A program made the position numbers and the translations under genes. Positions 8,520-17,935 of a stretch of DNA of 18,976 bases are shown piece by piece. A model generated the notes under the pieces. That model was not told the DNA's origin. It was given only the letters and a program-made list of their open reading frames with translations, and did not search any database. The DNA is from Roridomyces roridus. Lineage: Eukaryota; Basidiomycota; Agaricomycetes; Agaricales; Mycenaceae. Positions within the stretch are counted from its first letter, which is position 1. The number at the start of each line of letters is the position of its first letter. Location: the NCBI GenBank assembly GCA_029378245.1, contig JARKIF010000434.1, forward strand, positions 1 to 18,976, read 5' to 3'.

Positions 8520-10492
8520 TCAACCTGGTACTACTGCGTCTGCAGGAGTCTTGTTGACTCTGGGTCCCTTTCTCTCCAGTTCTTCCCGGAGCGACGCGAA
8601 CAACCTCTGCGTCCGTTCCGCGTTGGGCTGAAATAACGTCAAGAGATGACTTGTTTCTGTATCTTGGTACGCACCTCTTTGCAGCATTGTATTAGTTTGT
8701 CAATGAGCATTGTCTGCCCGTTCTGAGCATCCTCGAGTTCCTTCTTGACCTGTTGGATCTATTGCACCGATGAGTGAGAGGTGTAGTGGGCAGAGAGAGA
8801 AAAGCGCACGTCGTCGGCTAGCTTCTCTGCTCGAGCCTTCTCCCCTTCCGCCAGCTGCTTTTGTTCAGCAGCCCGAGCGCGGGAGAGGAGAACCTCGAGC
8901 TCCTTTGAACGTATGACGCATTCAAAGTGGCGTTCCCGCAGCTCGTATTGACGGAGGACCTCCTTCAGTCGTTCTCGAACACTGGAATGCAAGTGAGAAA
9001 CAATCTAAACAAAAACAGGAACACATACACCCCGTCAAAGATCTCGGTCATGCTCCTCTTGGCTTCTCGAGGATTATCCGTCCAGTTCTTTTTCAAGATC
9101 TGGCGCCGAGGTTCCAGCAGATCCTCCTGCAAGAAATTAGCTGGGATAAAACACACAGGCCGTGATCGCGTACCCAATCCTCCTGACCGGGTCCCTCGGT
9201 CAAGTCCATCAACTCGACAGCCAAAATCTCGTCGGCATCCTCCATTCCCGCCTCTTCTGGAGTTTGATCCGCCTCGACTGTCCTCCCGTTATGGGTAAAG
9301 ATGAACTGCATGGTCAGCCCCGGCGTGCCAGGACCGGAGGAGGAAACCGCGTCTGATTTGACGGGAGTCCCATCAGCGCCAGCGGGACTGCCGCCGCCGC
9401 CGCCCTTTTTCCCGCCCGTCTTCTCCATCCTGTCAGTCCACGCATTGAACAGGCGCGATAATTTGGTTTTGCGCGAGATTTTGAAGAACAGCTCCGCCCG
9501 GTAGCGGCAGACGACCTTGACGACAATGTCGGGCATCTCGCGATATTTCGCGTCTTGGACTTTGGCCTTGTCGGCGCGTTTGGTGATGTCGTTTCTCATT
9601 TGTATGAGCTAGTCATTATGCGTGAATGCGAGCGTGAGGAGGAGTAACAGCGAGACGCACTTCATCCTGGGCGTCTTCCACCGACTGCGCCAGTCGCTTT
9701 CCATCCTCCTGGGTCGAATGAGCACCGTGTTGGGCTACTTTCCAATTTGCTCACCCGGAGTCGCTTATTGTCCTGCCGAACGATAAGTAATTGGGTCAGG
9801 CTCGGAACGCGTAAAGCACCTTCTGTAGTTCACGCGCAAGGTTTTCGACCTTGGTCTTGGTCTGGTTGGCTTTCGTCAGCTGGCCTTTGGCTGGTAGAAC
9901 GGTTTGCTTGGGTCCGGGCAGCTCCATTTTTTTCCGTACACACCTGCATCCTTGTCCTTCAGAAGTTTTTGCTTTTCCTTGGCATGATCTCGTTCCAGCC
10001 GCTTGAACTCTGCAAACTGGACGCCGAGTTGTTTTTTAACAATCGTGTGCAGAGAGACAACGGTCGTACCAATTCAATGTATTTCGCGTGGATGGCATTC
10101 TCCTCCATGCCCTTGACGGATTTCTGCGCCTCCTCGGCTACGCGAAATTAGGTGGCAACAAGAACAAGAGACAAAAAGTCCGCACCGAATCTCCGTTCCT
10201 CTTCTTCCTCGAGCACTTCTTCCTCCTCGAGTGCGGCGATCCGGTTCTTCAAACTCTCGTACATGGTAGCAGGATCGACCGGAGTTTCCGCCTTCTTCTT
10301 CCCCTTTGCATGGCCATTCACTCCTGGGCCATGATTGTGAGGTTGACGGGATTGTGCCGGGGGTGCGTGTGTGTGATTTGGGGGTACGGGAGGAGCAGCA
10401 GCGGGTGCTGGAGGCGCCGGGCCATTAGGAAGAGGTTTTGTGGGTCTTCCGGACGTGTTAGATGTACCGTTTGTGGTGGTAGTTCCATTCAT
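8520..10492 (-). CDS. Taxilin-like coiled-coil protein with an internal SUMO-like domain
   Basis: Taxilins are long coiled-coil proteins linked to syntaxin binding and vesicle traffic. Modelled exons: 10492-10186, 10137-10070, 10016-9944, 9890-9820, 9772-9755 (18 nt), 9708-9661, 9608-9174, 9126-9029, 8981-8810, 8758-8675, 8627-8520, giving 493 aa with consistent phases. Residues 1-70 are Pro-rich, with HAKGKKK. About 78-195 are coiled coil with the taxilin-like segment KANQTKTKVENLARELQKDN. The 145-codon exon 196-340 encodes a SUMO-like fold: IVVKVVCRYRAELFFKISRK, then KLSRLFNAWTDRM, a Gly/Ser-rich loop (about 262-290), MQFIFTHNGR, ADQTPEEAGMEDADEI and LAVELMDLTEG. It has no C-terminal diglycine. 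The taxilin-like coil resumes with VLRQYELRERHFECVIRSKE and LLSRARAAEQKQLAEGEKAR. The C-terminal taxilin coil is shorter than in animal taxilins. Family naming comes from motif memory; the fusion itself is read from the spliced frame. Confidence 0.82.
9174..9608 (-). other. Exon encoding the SUMO-like (Rad60-SLD/ubiquitin-2 type) domain
   Basis: This 435-nt exon is bounded by phase-0 introns on both sides (9609-9660 and 9127-9173), so it could be added or skipped without changing frame. Its product (residues 196-340) aligns by eye with the SUMO landmarks: beta strands at VVKVV and ELFFKI, helix KLSRLFNAWTDRM, strand MQFIFTHNGR, then DQTPEEAGMEDADEI. A Gly/Pro/Ser insert splits the fold between helix and third strand. 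Confidence 0.8.
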
Positions 10493-10653
10493 GGTGGCGA
10501 AGCCGCGCCGATTTCGGAAGAGACAAACTCGGAACGGTCACAAACAAATCGGCTTTCTTCCCATCGTCATCTTCATTTTATCTGGCCTGAACTACAACGA
10601 CATCCTACCCACTCAAATAGGACTGTGGGAGACTAGGCCTGAACATGATACAA

Positions 10654-11195
10654 CTAATCTGAATCAAGTCTCGTGGAAGTACGAGGAAAGCCCTCCCACT
10701 TGGGCAGCGAATCCGCCACATCCAGCACGCGGTTCCCATACCAGATGTGGCACGTCGGCTTGACATCCTCCCAGTCGATAATATTCCCATCCGCATCGCG
10801 CTCCAGATGAACTGGGCTAATAACCCAATTTTTGGACGCGAAAATCTGCGTAACTGGGCTGCAGTGGCACTGTTTGCATCTATATAGTGCAACCCTGGTC
10901 AATTTCTCTTCCAAGGGTTCATTTTCAGCTGTGTGCGTCCACGTCAAGGCCGAGGGCGAGAAGTGCATTGCCGCAACGAAAACCGCGCCTGTACAGAGAT
11001 GAGTATTTCTTCAAGGGAAGAGCAAGAGCTGGATACCATGCGCCCTAGAACCAATGAGCACAAACGTTGTGATAGGAACTGAACCTTTTACCTTTGACAT
11101 TTCGTGCAATGACAGTACATGCTGAACAGCGGCTTTTCTTGGAGGGAAAACGAGAGGGCGCCGCAGCTGCAGCTTCCTTTCATGAGGGTCGTCAT
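10654..11195 (-). CDS. GFA/CENP-V-type zinc protein (intact copy)
   Basis: Three exons, 11195-11092, 11044-11037 (only 8 nt) and 10988-10654, give 148 aa, normal for this family. Zinc-binding motifs are intact: GSCSCGALSFSL near the N-terminus, then YCHCTKCQR|AHG|AVFVAAMHF across the splice sites, and a second CxxCHC (RCKQCHC). The C-terminal landmarks IDWEDVKPTCHIWYGN and VADSLPKWEGF fit the GFA fold. The family is named after glutathione-dependent formaldehyde-activating enzyme, but most members have no assigned substrate, so I give no reaction. It lies 161 bp upstream of the taxilin-like gene on the same strand and is the only intact member of three copies in the window. Confidence 0.85.
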
Positions 11196-11324
11196 GTTGC
11201 TAGTCGAGGGGACGTCCTGTTTATAAGTAATTAGGTTCTCGGGCGGGGTTGCAACGCTGGTTTGTAAGAAAGCTTGGCTTCATTTCAAGATAAAGAACGT
11301 CAATCACAAGTCTCGCAGATATCA

Positions 11325-11605
11325 CTTGGGGAGCGTGTCTGCAACATCGAGAAAGCGGTGTCAAGAAAATATGCGGCTCGTGTCCCAGTTGATATTGTCT
11401 GTAGAGCACGCAGCCGTCTGCTGAGGAAACGAAAACAGCGCCTGGATGGATAAAGTTAACAGCCACCCAAGCAGATTCAATTTTTCAATACCATCGGCTC
11501 TGGAAACCAGTTGGAGCAAGCGCTACCTTACCTTTGACATTTCGTGCAATAGATGCTGAATGACGGCTTTTCCTTAGAGCAAACGAGAGCGAGCACGGAA
11601 GAAGT
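11325..11605 (-). pseudogene. Decayed GFA/CENP-V-type copy (relic B)
   Basis: Minus-strand pieces of the GFA gene are in order but broken. KEKPSFSIYCTKCQR lies at about 11535-11585 and has lost the Cys-His pair of the intact YCHCTKCQR. After an intron-like stretch come GAVFVSS fused directly to DGCVLYR (about 11400-11460), which deletes the MHFSP...EEK segment. NINWDT and VADTLPK follow, separated by stops and deletions. The N-terminal CxCG exon is absent. This cannot encode a working zinc protein. Confidence 0.7.
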
Positions 11606-11897
11606 CTGGCGTTGTGGGTTTTCGGAAACAAATATATTGCTGATATTAGTTCAACATTCAGCTGACAGACCCGCAAGCTTCCGGATTCCGGAGCAACGCA
11701 AGGTGCGACCCTCGTCCTCGACCCCGACGCCAGGTGGTACAGGTTTGCCGTCTCCACTAACCAGTGATACGGCAGCCTTGCCCACGGCGTCTGGCGGGGA
11801 GATGTACGACGACGGTGTGAGGGAGGTGAGAAGGGGCACAGCTGCCTTGAGCACCTTTCCCTTGAAAGACGAGTCCGTTGCCGGCGCGCCGACCATC
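11400..11897. repeat. Segmental duplication, copy B (partner about 18170-18742)
   Basis: From about 11490 to 11897 this sequence matches 18316-18742 almost base for base by eye, with scattered substitutions and small indels; weaker similarity continues left to about 11400 / 18170. It covers the end of a dehydrogenase gene plus the start of a GFA gene. The right breakpoint is sharp: both copies share gaccatc (ending at 11897 and 18742) and then diverge completely. Confidence 0.85.
11651..11897 (-). pseudogene. 3'-terminal fragment of an NAD(P)-binding dehydrogenase gene
   Basis: On the minus strand this encodes VGAPATDSSFKGKVLKAA through GIRKLAGLSAEC and a stop, nearly identical to the last 80 or so residues of the dehydrogenase at the right edge of the window. 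The frame stays open to 11971, but the added residues are unrelated to the dehydrogenase. The Rossmann fold and active site are absent, so it is a duplicated gene end, not a gene. Confidence 0.75.
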
Positions 11898-12338
11898 ATG
11901 TAGGGTAGCGTGCGTGACGTCGGGAGGGCTGCGGTTTGCAGGAATCCCAAACTTTTCCAAATCTGCACCATTGGCCTGGACTGGCTCTCGAGTTCGGCGA
12001 ACGGCGCTGCAGCTGCTGCTCAGGTCGCAAGATGTGCGCAATATTTGGCATGCACTCCCGGTGTCTGTCACGGTGGACCGGGGGTGGCGGAGGAGTTGTC
12101 GACGCTGGAGAGTGAACCAAGCCCAGCCTGGTAAGAGTGAATGTAGATAAGTTCAGCATTGAGGACTATAGTGCGACCAGCATTCAAGTATAGGGCCTTG
12201 TGGGCAACACGAACAAACCAAGATCTCCTCTCCTCAACCCTCTCCTGCATTACTTTTCAATTTGGATTCCTCATAGATCCCGCCATTACGAACCACGAGC
12301 TACCGCTTCCTCGCGAATTCCTCTTCACCTCTCCACAT
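11898..12338. other. Intergenic stretch left of the HELGH gene
   Basis: This stretch runs from the duplication breakpoint to the first ATG of the plus-strand gene. Open frames on the minus strand (to 12159) show no recognisable motif. It presumably holds the promoter and 5' leader of the gene starting at 12339; I see no convincing TATA box. Confidence 0.4.
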
Positions 12339-13731
12339 ATGCAAGTCTACCCGCCTGCGAAGCAAACTAAGCGCATCGCGTCCGTCACCGACTCCCTTTG
12401 CTATTACTCCCGCATTCCGGTTCTCACGGACGCACTGTGGGTTGCTCTCCTGGGCGAGACTGCACTCGGGAGGCAGCTGCGACAACCGTTTTGGCTCCCT
12501 TTTCAAAATTACAATGAAGCAGCTGCAGGCCCTGTCGAGGATCAGAGACTTCGATCGTACCTCTCTGCCCTCCAACCACGATTCCGGGTGTATGTAAAAG
12601 CATACGATGACGAGGGAGAGGGAGACGACATCGCTGTCAGCAGTGGAGGAGAAGAAAATGATGACGGAGACGACTGCAGCTTAGACGAAGCCGCAGGGGG
12701 TGCCAGGGCTATCTGCTTCACCCCCCTGGGCATGCGACACGATACGAAGCCCACCGTTTGCGTCACTCCAGAGCACGCAAAAATCCTCGAACGAGCCAGA
12801 CGACGTGTTGTGTCACCCCGGTGCTCGCAAGACGATGTAACCGAGTTGCAGTACTGCGACTTTGCCACCGTGGTTGGTCTTTTACATGAGCTGGGGCACG
12901 TAGTCTGGAGAGCAGTCAGTATTTTTATTTGACTCGACTAATCTCAATTTAATCAACTTCTTCAGAAAAATCCAATCGAATCTGCTGCTCAAAAACATAC
13001 CCCACCAAGATATAAAGCCTCTGTGGGATCCAGGGCGTTTAGAGGTCGAGGAGAAGGCGGAGAACGAGTGGAGGAGATGCTTTGGCAGACTGTTGTAGAA
13101 TTTGACGACATTTTGGACCTCTCCGGTCTCCCAGGTGCGCTAGTAATCTAGTCTTCCAATGCACTGAAGACTAATTGTCTTGGATGCAGAGGCAGCCTTG
13201 TGTTATGAATCTTGGTATCGCAATCCCGGCGACGAGTCAACGCTGCTACGTATTTGTTACCGCCGAGCGTCAGAGGACGAGCGAGCCACAGATTTCGTCA
13301 CAAGAGACGGAGTCCGGCATCTGTGTCAGTTCTTGGAACCCAACGCCGAGGCTCGAATCGACATGCTCGGTTTTGTCTTCTATCCTTTGAAGGAGGACCA
13401 TATACCCCTCACAGATGGGAGCCCTCGACCAAAACGGGTGCGAGCGGCGAGGGCAAATATGTTGTCGGAGAGCGAGAGCATCGAATCCTTATCCCCCTCG
13501 GTCTCCCTTGATGCCATCAACTTCCACATGACTGATTTGTCTATTCGTCTTCGTAAACCAACAACGATAAAATGTGGTGGCGTGAAGGTGAGGTTTCATA
13601 CATGCAGATTTTCCTCCAGTTGATTGATTCTCAAACAGCGCGTTTCAATTGACCGCGAGAAGATGGACAAAATGTTGGCTGAGGAGGAACTCAAGGTCGT
13701 CGTGCCACCCCCTTCTGCAGTCTCGGAATGA
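12339..13731 (+). CDS. Unrecognised protein with HELGH zinc-metallopeptidase-like motif
   Basis: I do not recognise a named family. Exons 12339-12914, 12966-13134, 13190-13587 and 13639-13731 give 411 aa; introns are 51, 55 and 51 bp with good GT..AG ends, and phases agree. The ATG at 12339 (MQVYPPAKQTKR) is the first ATG in this frame; the frame is open upstream but only from a TTG. An acidic low-complexity stretch (GEENDDGDDCSLDE) lies near residues 107-120. HELGH at 183-187 sits in a hydrophobic context (VVGLLHELGHVVWRA), and a Gly/Glu-rich block GRGEGGERVEEMLW follows at 219-232, just after the first intron. This resembles the HExxH plus downstream Glu of gluzincin-like zinc peptidases and of fungal HExxH orphans. 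Catalysis is not shown: peptidase activity is inference. No signal peptide or membrane segment is seen. The C-terminal 80 residues are Ser- and Lys-rich. Confidence 0.75.
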
Positions 13732-14248
13732 ACGGCGTCTTCTTGCCTTGTATGTTGAGATTCGAACAAATGGATTGCAGTACAATACTTGGGTATTCAG
13801 TACCTTGTAATATATAGCATCACGTGCACGATCCACCTCCTCCCAACCGTTGCAGAGATTCTTCCAGGCCTGCTCAAACTCTCAAAGTGATCACGATCGG
13901 CGCCGCGGTTTTGACGTCTTTGCCTTCTCAAGAAAGATATGAGAATCTTGCAATTGAGATGTGATGAGTGGACAACCGCACTTTGCACTATTATTCGTAT
14001 GGGGGCATCTGGATTTGCCAGAACGTGGGGCCCTTGGGTTGCTCCCGGTCGCGCCTCGTTTCGGCTCGTCCTCTTGCCTTTGAACTTCCCAATCGGTATG
14101 GGGACGAAGATCGAGCCACCAATGCCGAGAGTAAAGAAGGTCGAGAATCGGGTTGACTTTTTTTTGATTGATCCGATACTCGCAGCTTGAAATACCGCCG
14201 TCGTCGCAAACAGTGCAATCTCTTGCCTCGGGAATCTCATAGACCTTT
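13732..14248. other. Convergent intergenic region with long overlapping open frames
   Basis: The region lies between two convergent stop codons. Two minus-strand frames stay open for 140-170 codons here (to about 14319): one is Cys-rich (CPLCPRRW, then CTVCDD), the other hydrophobic/basic. Neither joins the upstream gene without forcing a splice, and neither has a recognisable domain. They could be 3' exons of the large orphan gene or chance open frames in GC-rich sequence. Confidence 0.4.
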
Positions 14249-16998
14249 TTACCACGCCCCGTTCCAGCGTGGCGCCATCTGCGAGGACAAAGTGGGCACT
14301 GGAGCGCCTCGACAAACAACCTTGAAGACCGTCTCGCGGTCTGTGGAGCTCGCGTCAGGATCGGGTTTACGAAATAGAACAGGGAACAAACCTTTTTTCA
14401 TTAACCTGATGAGATTGGCCGAGGTCTTTGACTTCACACTGGGCAGCCCCGCAACGAAATCTTGATCGCACTTGTTCTTTTCCATCAGAACACAGTCGAC
14501 GGCCAGCGTCAAAAGGTAGTCGCGGTCGTTCTGACTGTCCGCGAGAACGAAGACGGTCCCTTCAACCTCGTCTATAGCGGAAATGGCTTCATAGTCGAGA
14601 GGGAAATCAACCAAAGCAGCCTCGAGTTCGTCATCATACCAACTGGCGTCGATAATATCTTGAACTCGAATTTCGACCAGGTCGAGTGCGTCCAGGGAAA
14701 AGTGACTCCGGATGTCGGGCCGTCGGAGCATATCATGCACATACAGCGGGCGCTCCGCGGTGGGGAAGTAACAGGCCGGGGAATATCTGTGGATCCGACA
14801 CATTGGTGTGGAATATGGTGGAGCCACATCCCTCACGTGTTCGCGCGGTGATGCGAGCGATTTTCCGCATTTGAACTCGCCGACCCTTGGGCGCGGTCAG
14901 CTCCCCTCGCGGCCGATCCACCCCTCCACGGTCCTCACTCTCCAACCAACGATCATGCATCGTCTTGGCTGAGATGATGGAACGTAGAAAGCCATAGGCT
15001 TGTTCCATGTCCCACACCACCTCCTTCGCCTTCTTGAGGTTATCGAGCACGCCCTCCTTGGCTAACAGCCGACGTGCCTCCTCGAAACAAGTGTTGAGCC
15101 ACGCTTCGCGCGTCGCCGGGTCTTGAAGGTCGGGAGGAGAGTTACGCAAGGCTGTCGAGACCACCCGTTGCACTGTTTCCTCCGTAGCGCGGGCGTGGCA
15201 CATGACTGTCCACCGCGGACCAGCGAGGACGGGGTCGTACTTGAAACTGCCGAAATGGAGCTTGACGATCCAAATAGCAATGTGCTCTTCATTCGGGCCG
15301 AAACGGACGATGCAAATCTCACCCACCAAAACACCGTCCATGAAAACGGCGTGGCCGTCATTTCCGAAATACGACCACACCTCGACAAGGTGACGGGCTT
15401 TGAGTGCAGCCAACGGGGCGGACTGGGTAGTGATGACCAATGGAGACATCTCGCAGAAAATACGGGAAAGATGGATGGTGTGAAGCCAGTACTCGTCATG
15501 TTCAAGTACCAGCCGCCAAAAATCAATGCATGGGCCAACATACTGCGCGAGGGTATCGGTGGAAAGGGTGCCGGTCATCGGGATGTTGGGATAGAAGAGA
15601 TGGCGAAGATGACGGTCTTCGCGAGGGCCAGTACCCAGCTTCACCGATCATGGCCTCGAGGTTGATATCTTTTATTATCTCGACAGTACCAACCTCGCCT
15701 TCGCAGAGTCTGACAACATCTGCAATGTTACTCTTGACCTGGGCCAAAGCCGAGTCGGAGATGCGGAGGGTGCTCGAGGGTTCAGAGTCAATAGGATCCG
15801 CAAGCGTCTTGGGCTCGTCGTCGATGAACGACGACAGCGTCTCGCTCAAATCATGATTCTCTTCTTGCCCGAAAGGAAAGAGATCCGCCGGGAGGAGTTC
15901 GCGCAAAGCGTCGAAGTACTGAGTAATCTCCGGCGGCACGGGGGAAATCGGCTGAACGCCACCCGGAGCAGAATTGAGAGCCGTCGGTCCCAGCATGGCG
16001 CGGATGATCCTCTCTTGCCGGCTGATGCGTGGAGTGGTGCGAACGGCGCGTTCATTCGGGACGTAGACAGCGATGACAGGAATATTGTATGTGACGATCT
16101 TTGATTCCAGTCCAGGGGTTAGACTTGAGGAAATTGACAATAAATACAGGGCACCCTTTGTTAATGTCATCGACAACTCGTGCACCAGGCGCCTTCGCAG
16201 CCGCGATGCCGGTGTAGCCGAGGATGGTTTGCTTCGCAGCACGTTGCACGTCTCGTAGCACAGTAGCACCTGCGTTCTCCTCGACGTGTTTGAAAAACTG
16301 GGCGATGGCGTCTTCGAGGCCAAAGACTTTCATCGCGGCAGTGAAGTCGCGGAACACGTCAATGAGGTCTTCGCCGAGCAACAAGAGACATATTATCGTG
16401 TAGGGTGCTTCAGCAGGGTACGCGAGGAGGGACGCCCGCAGCGCTCGGAAGACCTCTTCAGCGGGGAGACGGATCAGTCGCAGGTAATGCGCGCATTTGT
16501 TGACAGGAGAGGGGCCGTCGGCCTTGCTTTCGACGAGGGTTTTGTCGTCGATGAACGGCCGGAGGTTCCAGCCCGTGGGATCCTTGATTAACGCTGCGAA
16601 CATTTCCATCACCCTGTGGGGAATCGCCTTCCAGACAACTTCGCTGGCGGGAATTGGCTCGTGACCCTCACGAACGAAGTACTCGTTGACCGTTGCTTGG
16701 ACGAGTTCGCGAGCGGAAAGATGCTGGCTGCGGTCAACGCAATCGACGACGCCGGTCTTGGACGTGACGTGATGGTCGAAGACGGACCCCCCACACACGG
16801 ACGGTCATTTGCCCACCGCTTCGCCTCCGCGATTTCGGGATTCGCTTTGGCTTTTGCTACATTTTGTTCTCGCCGTTTCGCCTGCAACAGAACAGTCAGA
16901 ATGGACAGGAATCGCAAGCGAGGGAAAACGCACATTGACCGGATCTTTATCAGAACTTGTGGGCTGCTCAATCTTTTGCTTTTTTTTCGGGGTGCCTT
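14249..16998 (-). CDS. Large orphan protein, multi-exon (5' end unresolved)
   Basis: I do not recognise this protein. Well-supported exons are 16727-16148, 16098-15694, 15638-14922 and 14875-14249, joined by introns of 49, 55 and 46 bp with matching phases; upstream exons 16998-16934 and 16881-16799 also look coding. Together they exceed 800 aa. The N-terminal part is basic and charged (TPKKKQKIEQPTSS, then KRREQNVAKAKANPEIAEAK). A long, mostly helical, Leu/Ala-rich body follows (ARELVQATVNEYFVREGH; YTIICLLLLGEDLIDVFRDF), then VTYNIPVIAVYVPNE, an acidic linker and a mixed C-terminal half (VWSYFGNDGHAVFMDGVLVG; DEVEGTVFVLADSQNDRDYL). The junction at 16728-16798 can be spliced as a 71-bp intron with a GTGTGT donor; otherwise the G6 run at 16787-16792 would be a frame break. 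The stop at 14249 is the simplest end; a 42-bp in-frame intron just before it is possible. No peptidase, kinase, helicase or transposase signature is seen. The start codon is not assigned. Confidence 0.6.
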
Positions 16999-17935
16999 CT
17001 GCAAGAAGAGTCAGAAAGACGGAAATGGCATCAAGGAAGTCTTACCTTGCAAGTGCCTCCATCGTCCTCATCTCCCTCTTGTTCGTCCTCGCCTGCAGAC
17101 TCGTATTCGTCATTTGCTTCCACCATTCAGCGTCCCGTCCTGCGCATACATGAGAACAACACTTGCAGAGCGTCGAAAGACATACCTCGTCGGACTCCAC
17201 TTCCGCGCACTTTCTCTTCGAAGTACTTGCGACAGGAATTGAGCAAGCACTCTACGTGGCCTTGAATTTACTACGACTGAAAAGAGCGAAATCAACGTAC
17301 ATCGGCGCCTCTGACGCGGGTTTTCTTGGACTGGGGATGAAGAATGAGTACTGCGGCGGATTGGTGAAAGGGATGGTTATTACCACCGGCGCGGAGTTGC
17401 ATTCCGAGGACTGCTGGACGATTTGAGCGTCGTGGATGCAAAGCTTGAGCAAAGGAACTTACGCGTCGCTTCGTGCCTCTGGCCTTGGCCCGCACCCTTT
17501 GTCGGTTTTGAGACCGCCCGTCCTTTACCCTGATGCTGATGAGGGACAAAAGTCGGAAGTAGGTAGTATTCACCTTGGACCGGGTCTTTGGTGCCTCGTC
17601 GTCTTCCTCGTCCCTGGAAGGCTCTTGGTCTTCCCAATCGTCAGCGTCGTCGGCTTGATGATTTTCCGGCGCTGAAAAAGGAAGTTTGACGCGCAAGGGA
17701 GAACACACCTTCTCATCCCTACAACCTTCGTCCTTTTGGAAGAGAGCTGGTCGCAACAGAAATGAATGGAAGCAGAGGGAAAGGATGGATTCCCACCTCT
17801 GTCGCGTCCTGCAGCGCGCCGTGTGGTCGTGGAAGAGTCGTTCTACGCGTCCTTCAGTCCACGGTCGCTGGATAGAGGGAGATCGACTTACGCTGGGGCC
17901 TGCAACGCGGGTCTGCTGGGCCTGGGGCTCACGGA
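16999..17935 (-). other. Unresolved 5' region of the orphan gene, with two diverged copies of one module
   Basis: Coding-like pieces alternate with GT..AG-bounded gaps on the minus strand: QQTRVAGPS, RPWTEGRVERLFHDH, an acidic piece (ENHQADDADDWEDQEPSRDE), a basic Gly/Lys piece, then SKKTRVRGAD, GHVECLLNSCRKYFEEKV and another acidic piece (DEYESAGEDEQEGDEDDG). I could not splice these into one consistent frame. They may be alternative or decayed 5' exons of the orphan gene, or a separate pseudogene. No start codon could be chosen. Confidence 0.35.

Noticed and set aside
11896..12159. Minus-strand 87-codon frame next to the duplication
   Set aside because: Pro/Arg-rich translation without motif; it starts exactly at the breakpoint and overlaps other open frames.
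12159..12338. Upstream extension of the HELGH protein
   Set aside because: The frame is open but begins at TTG; the first ATG is at 12339 and the extra residues show no motif.
13839..14319. Zinc-finger gene based on CPLC...CTVC
   Set aside because: Only two Cys pairs, no start codon context, and no splice that links it cleanly to the upstream exon; left as unresolved sequence.
15123..15665. Plus-strand 180-codon open frame opposite the orphan gene
   Set aside because: Antisense to a well-supported minus-strand exon with consistent splice phases; no recognisable motif.
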